Positions 62,863-64,000 of a stretch of DNA of 64,000 bases are shown piece by piece. A program made the position numbers and the translations under genes. The stretch is from Pyramidobacter sp. YE332 (GTDB taxonomy: Bacteria > Synergistota > Synergistia > Synergistales > Dethiosulfovibrionaceae), in contig NZ_CP133038.1 in NCBI RefSeq assembly GCF_033060595.1, positions 1,364,001-1,428,000 on the forward strand, written 5' to 3'. Each line of letters starts with the position of its first letter. The stretch's first letter is position 1. The notes beneath the pieces are model-generated. The model was not told the origin of the DNA. It saw nothing but the letters and a program-made list of their open reading frames with translations, and did no database searches.

Positions 62863-63456
62863 GTGCCCCAAGTCTTGAAAGAAGAGATCCGCGATCGCAT
62901 TTTTCGCGCCGGGATCGGCGTTTTCTACGAAAAGGATTACAGAAGCGCCAAAATGCAGGATATAGCGGACAAAGCGCAGATCCCCGTCGGGCTCATCTAC
63001 AGCTATTTCAAGAGCAAGAAAGAGCTGTTCGAGAAGATCGCGACGTCTATCCCCATAGACGTCGACCGGATCGCGCAGGCGGAAGAAGCCGAGACGGGGC
63101 TTCCGTCTGAAAAATACAAAAAAGCGGCGGAAAGCTATTTTTTGAACATCCTCGAACATCACAAGGTGTTCGTCATCCTCATGGATAAAAGCTGCGGCAC
63201 CCAATTCGCGAACGCCAAAGAAGAATTGATCCGCTCCATAGAAGCGCATATAAAAAGGGCCCTGTCGAAAAACGCGGGCACTCCATATCATGACATGCTG
63301 GTCCATATTTTGGCCAACAATTTCACAGAAAGTTTGCTGGAGGTCGCTAGACACTACAGAAGCAGGGCGTTTGCCCGGGAAATGCTCGCCCTCGTGACAA
63401 AATGCTATTACGAGGGGGTGAACTCACTGCACGTTCCTTCAGCCCTTCAAGATTGA
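62863..63456 (+). CDS. TetR/AcrR-family transcription regulator
   Basis: 197 residues. N-terminal helix-turn-helix: IRDRIFRAGIGVFYEKDYRSA, then MQDIADKAQIPVGLIYSYFKSKKELFE, the family fingerprint. The C-terminal ligand domain is helical and not assigned (YKKAAESYFLNILEHHKVFVIL, MLVHILANNFTESLLEVARHY). GTG start behind GAGGTGA. It precedes an ABC exporter on the same strand, which it may regulate, a common pairing. Ligand unknown. Confidence 0.9.
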   Translation: MPQVLKEEIRDRIFRAGIGVFYEKDYRSAKMQDIADKAQIPVGLIYSYFKSKKELFEKIATSIPIDVDRIAQAEEAETGLPSEKYKKAAESYFLNILEHHKVFVILMDKSCGTQFANAKEELIRSIEAHIKRALSKNAGTPYHDMLVHILANNFTESLLEVARHYRSRAFAREMLALVTKCYYEGVNSLHVPSALQD

Positions 63457-63469
63457 CGTCAACTCCGAT

Positions 63470-63510
63470 TTCTGCATCGAAGGCTCCGTTCCGATGCAGA
63501 AAATATTTTC
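63470..63510 (+). terminator. Hairpin between tetR and the ABC transporter gene
   Basis: TTCTGCATCG and CGATGCAGAA form a 10-bp perfect stem with a 12-nt loop, followed by AATATTTTC. Could end the tetR transcript in part. Confidence 0.55.
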
Positions 63511-63558
63511 TCGCAAATACCGAATAGAAATTCAAAATTCAAGAAGGAGATCCACGTT

Positions 63559-64000
63559 ATGCCGTCTTCCCAAGAACTTATCCGTCACGTCGCATCGAAA
63601 AACAGGCTCTCGAATATCATGATCTGCCTAAAGGCCGCATTGGATATCATCCCGCAGGTTCTGGTCATACACATGATTGGAATCGCCTATTCCCATAGCC
63701 TCTCTCGAAATCTCATACTGAAAGACTCCGGCTGCATTCTCTTATGCTTCGCTCTGAAAGCGGTCTGCGCCTATGGAGCCGTATGGAAGGCTCACGAGGC
63801 TGCCTACAACTCTCTAACGGAACTTCGCCTTCGAATCATCGCCCATTTGAAAAAGCTTCCGCTGGGATTTTTTCAGGAACGCAGAGCGGGCGAGCTGGCG
63901 AACATCGTACAGCACGACGTGGAACAGGCGGAGGTTTATCTGGCGCACGGACTGCCCGAGATCATGGCCGCCGCGCTTCTGCCCGTCGTCATCTTCGTCG
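63559..64000 (+). CDS. ABC transporter, fused permease/ATPase type (partial, C-terminus outside window)
   Basis: 147 residues are visible. The start MPSSQELIRHVASKNRLSN leads to membrane helices (MICLKAALDIIPQVLVIHMIG, GCILLCFALKAVCAYGAVWK) and the ABC-type exporter elbow and coupling segment AYNSLTELRLRIIAHLKKLP, GFFQERRAGELANIVQHDVEQAE, which is typical of half-transporters such as siderophore (YbtP/IrtA-like) or drug exporters. The ATPase domain would follow beyond the window. ATG behind AAGGAG. Substrate unknown. Confidence 0.85.
   Translation, partial: MPSSQELIRHVASKNRLSNIMICLKAALDIIPQVLVIHMIGIAYSHSLSRNLILKDSGCILLCFALKAVCAYGAVWKAHEAAYNSLTELRLRIIAHLKKLPLGFFQERRAGELANIVQHDVEQAEVYLAHGLPEIMAAALLPVVIFV

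Overview
This is a GC-rich, gene-dense chromosomal segment from a diderm, non-phototrophic bacterium. A YadA-type trimeric autotransporter, an RseP-type site-2 protease, a biotin-dependent Na+-pump-type decarboxylase (mmdA/D/C), an RpiB-Upp fusion and a SpoIID-like amidase enhancer in an apparently non-sporulating gene set together suggest an anaerobic member of the Synergistota, perhaps near Pyramidobacter or Jonquetella. That placement is inference from gene content and base composition, not a database match. Almost everything is on the minus strand. Only gntR, rpmB, the tetR gene and the ABC transporter read on plus.

Layout. 1-2.0 kb: infC-rpmI-rplT-pheS behind a good promoter and a leader attenuator; infC appears to start at ATA. 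2.0-7.1 kb: a MalT-like LuxR regulator and, upstream of it, a repetitive YadA-like adhesin with four 213-bp repeats. 7.2-8.7 kb: a RelB/RelE-type toxin-antitoxin pair lying between two copies of the thrS 3' end and its terminator. 8.6-13.9 kb: rpsO, then pnp-dut-thrS. 14.0-17.1 kb: threonine-to-glycine module (tdh-kbl) with a divergent GntR/FCD regulator. 17.2-23.7 kb: nadK-recN, then xseB-ispA-dxs-tlyA. 23.8 kb: rpmB. 24.2-36.6 kb: a long run nadE-yebC-ruvCAB-spoIID-queA-mltG-yqeH-tldD-ftsK. 36.6-44.3 kb: an envelope and isoprenoid run murA-(P-loop/Asp23 protein)-udg-uppS-cdsA-dxr-rseP-ispG. 44.4-46.3 kb: rpiB-upp fusion and a WecA-like gene. 46.4-49.0 kb: mmdA-mmdD-mmdC without the membrane beta subunit. 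49.3-50.4 kb: a small membrane protein and an IS200-like element. 50.5-62.6 kb: tig-clpP-clpX-lon-engB-valS-folC-pgeF-oxidoreductase. 62.8-64 kb: a TetR regulator and the start of an ABC exporter, cut by the window end.

Most of the window is ordinary housekeeping DNA. The parts that deserve attention are the thrS/toxin-antitoxin duplication, the adhesin repeats and its coiled-coil tail, the RpiB-Upp fusion, the unfamiliar P-loop/Asp23 protein next to murA, the decarboxylase cluster lacking mmdB, the apparent 5' frameshift in folC, and the IS200-like element with a sequestered ribosome binding site. No rRNA, tRNA or CRISPR array was seen.
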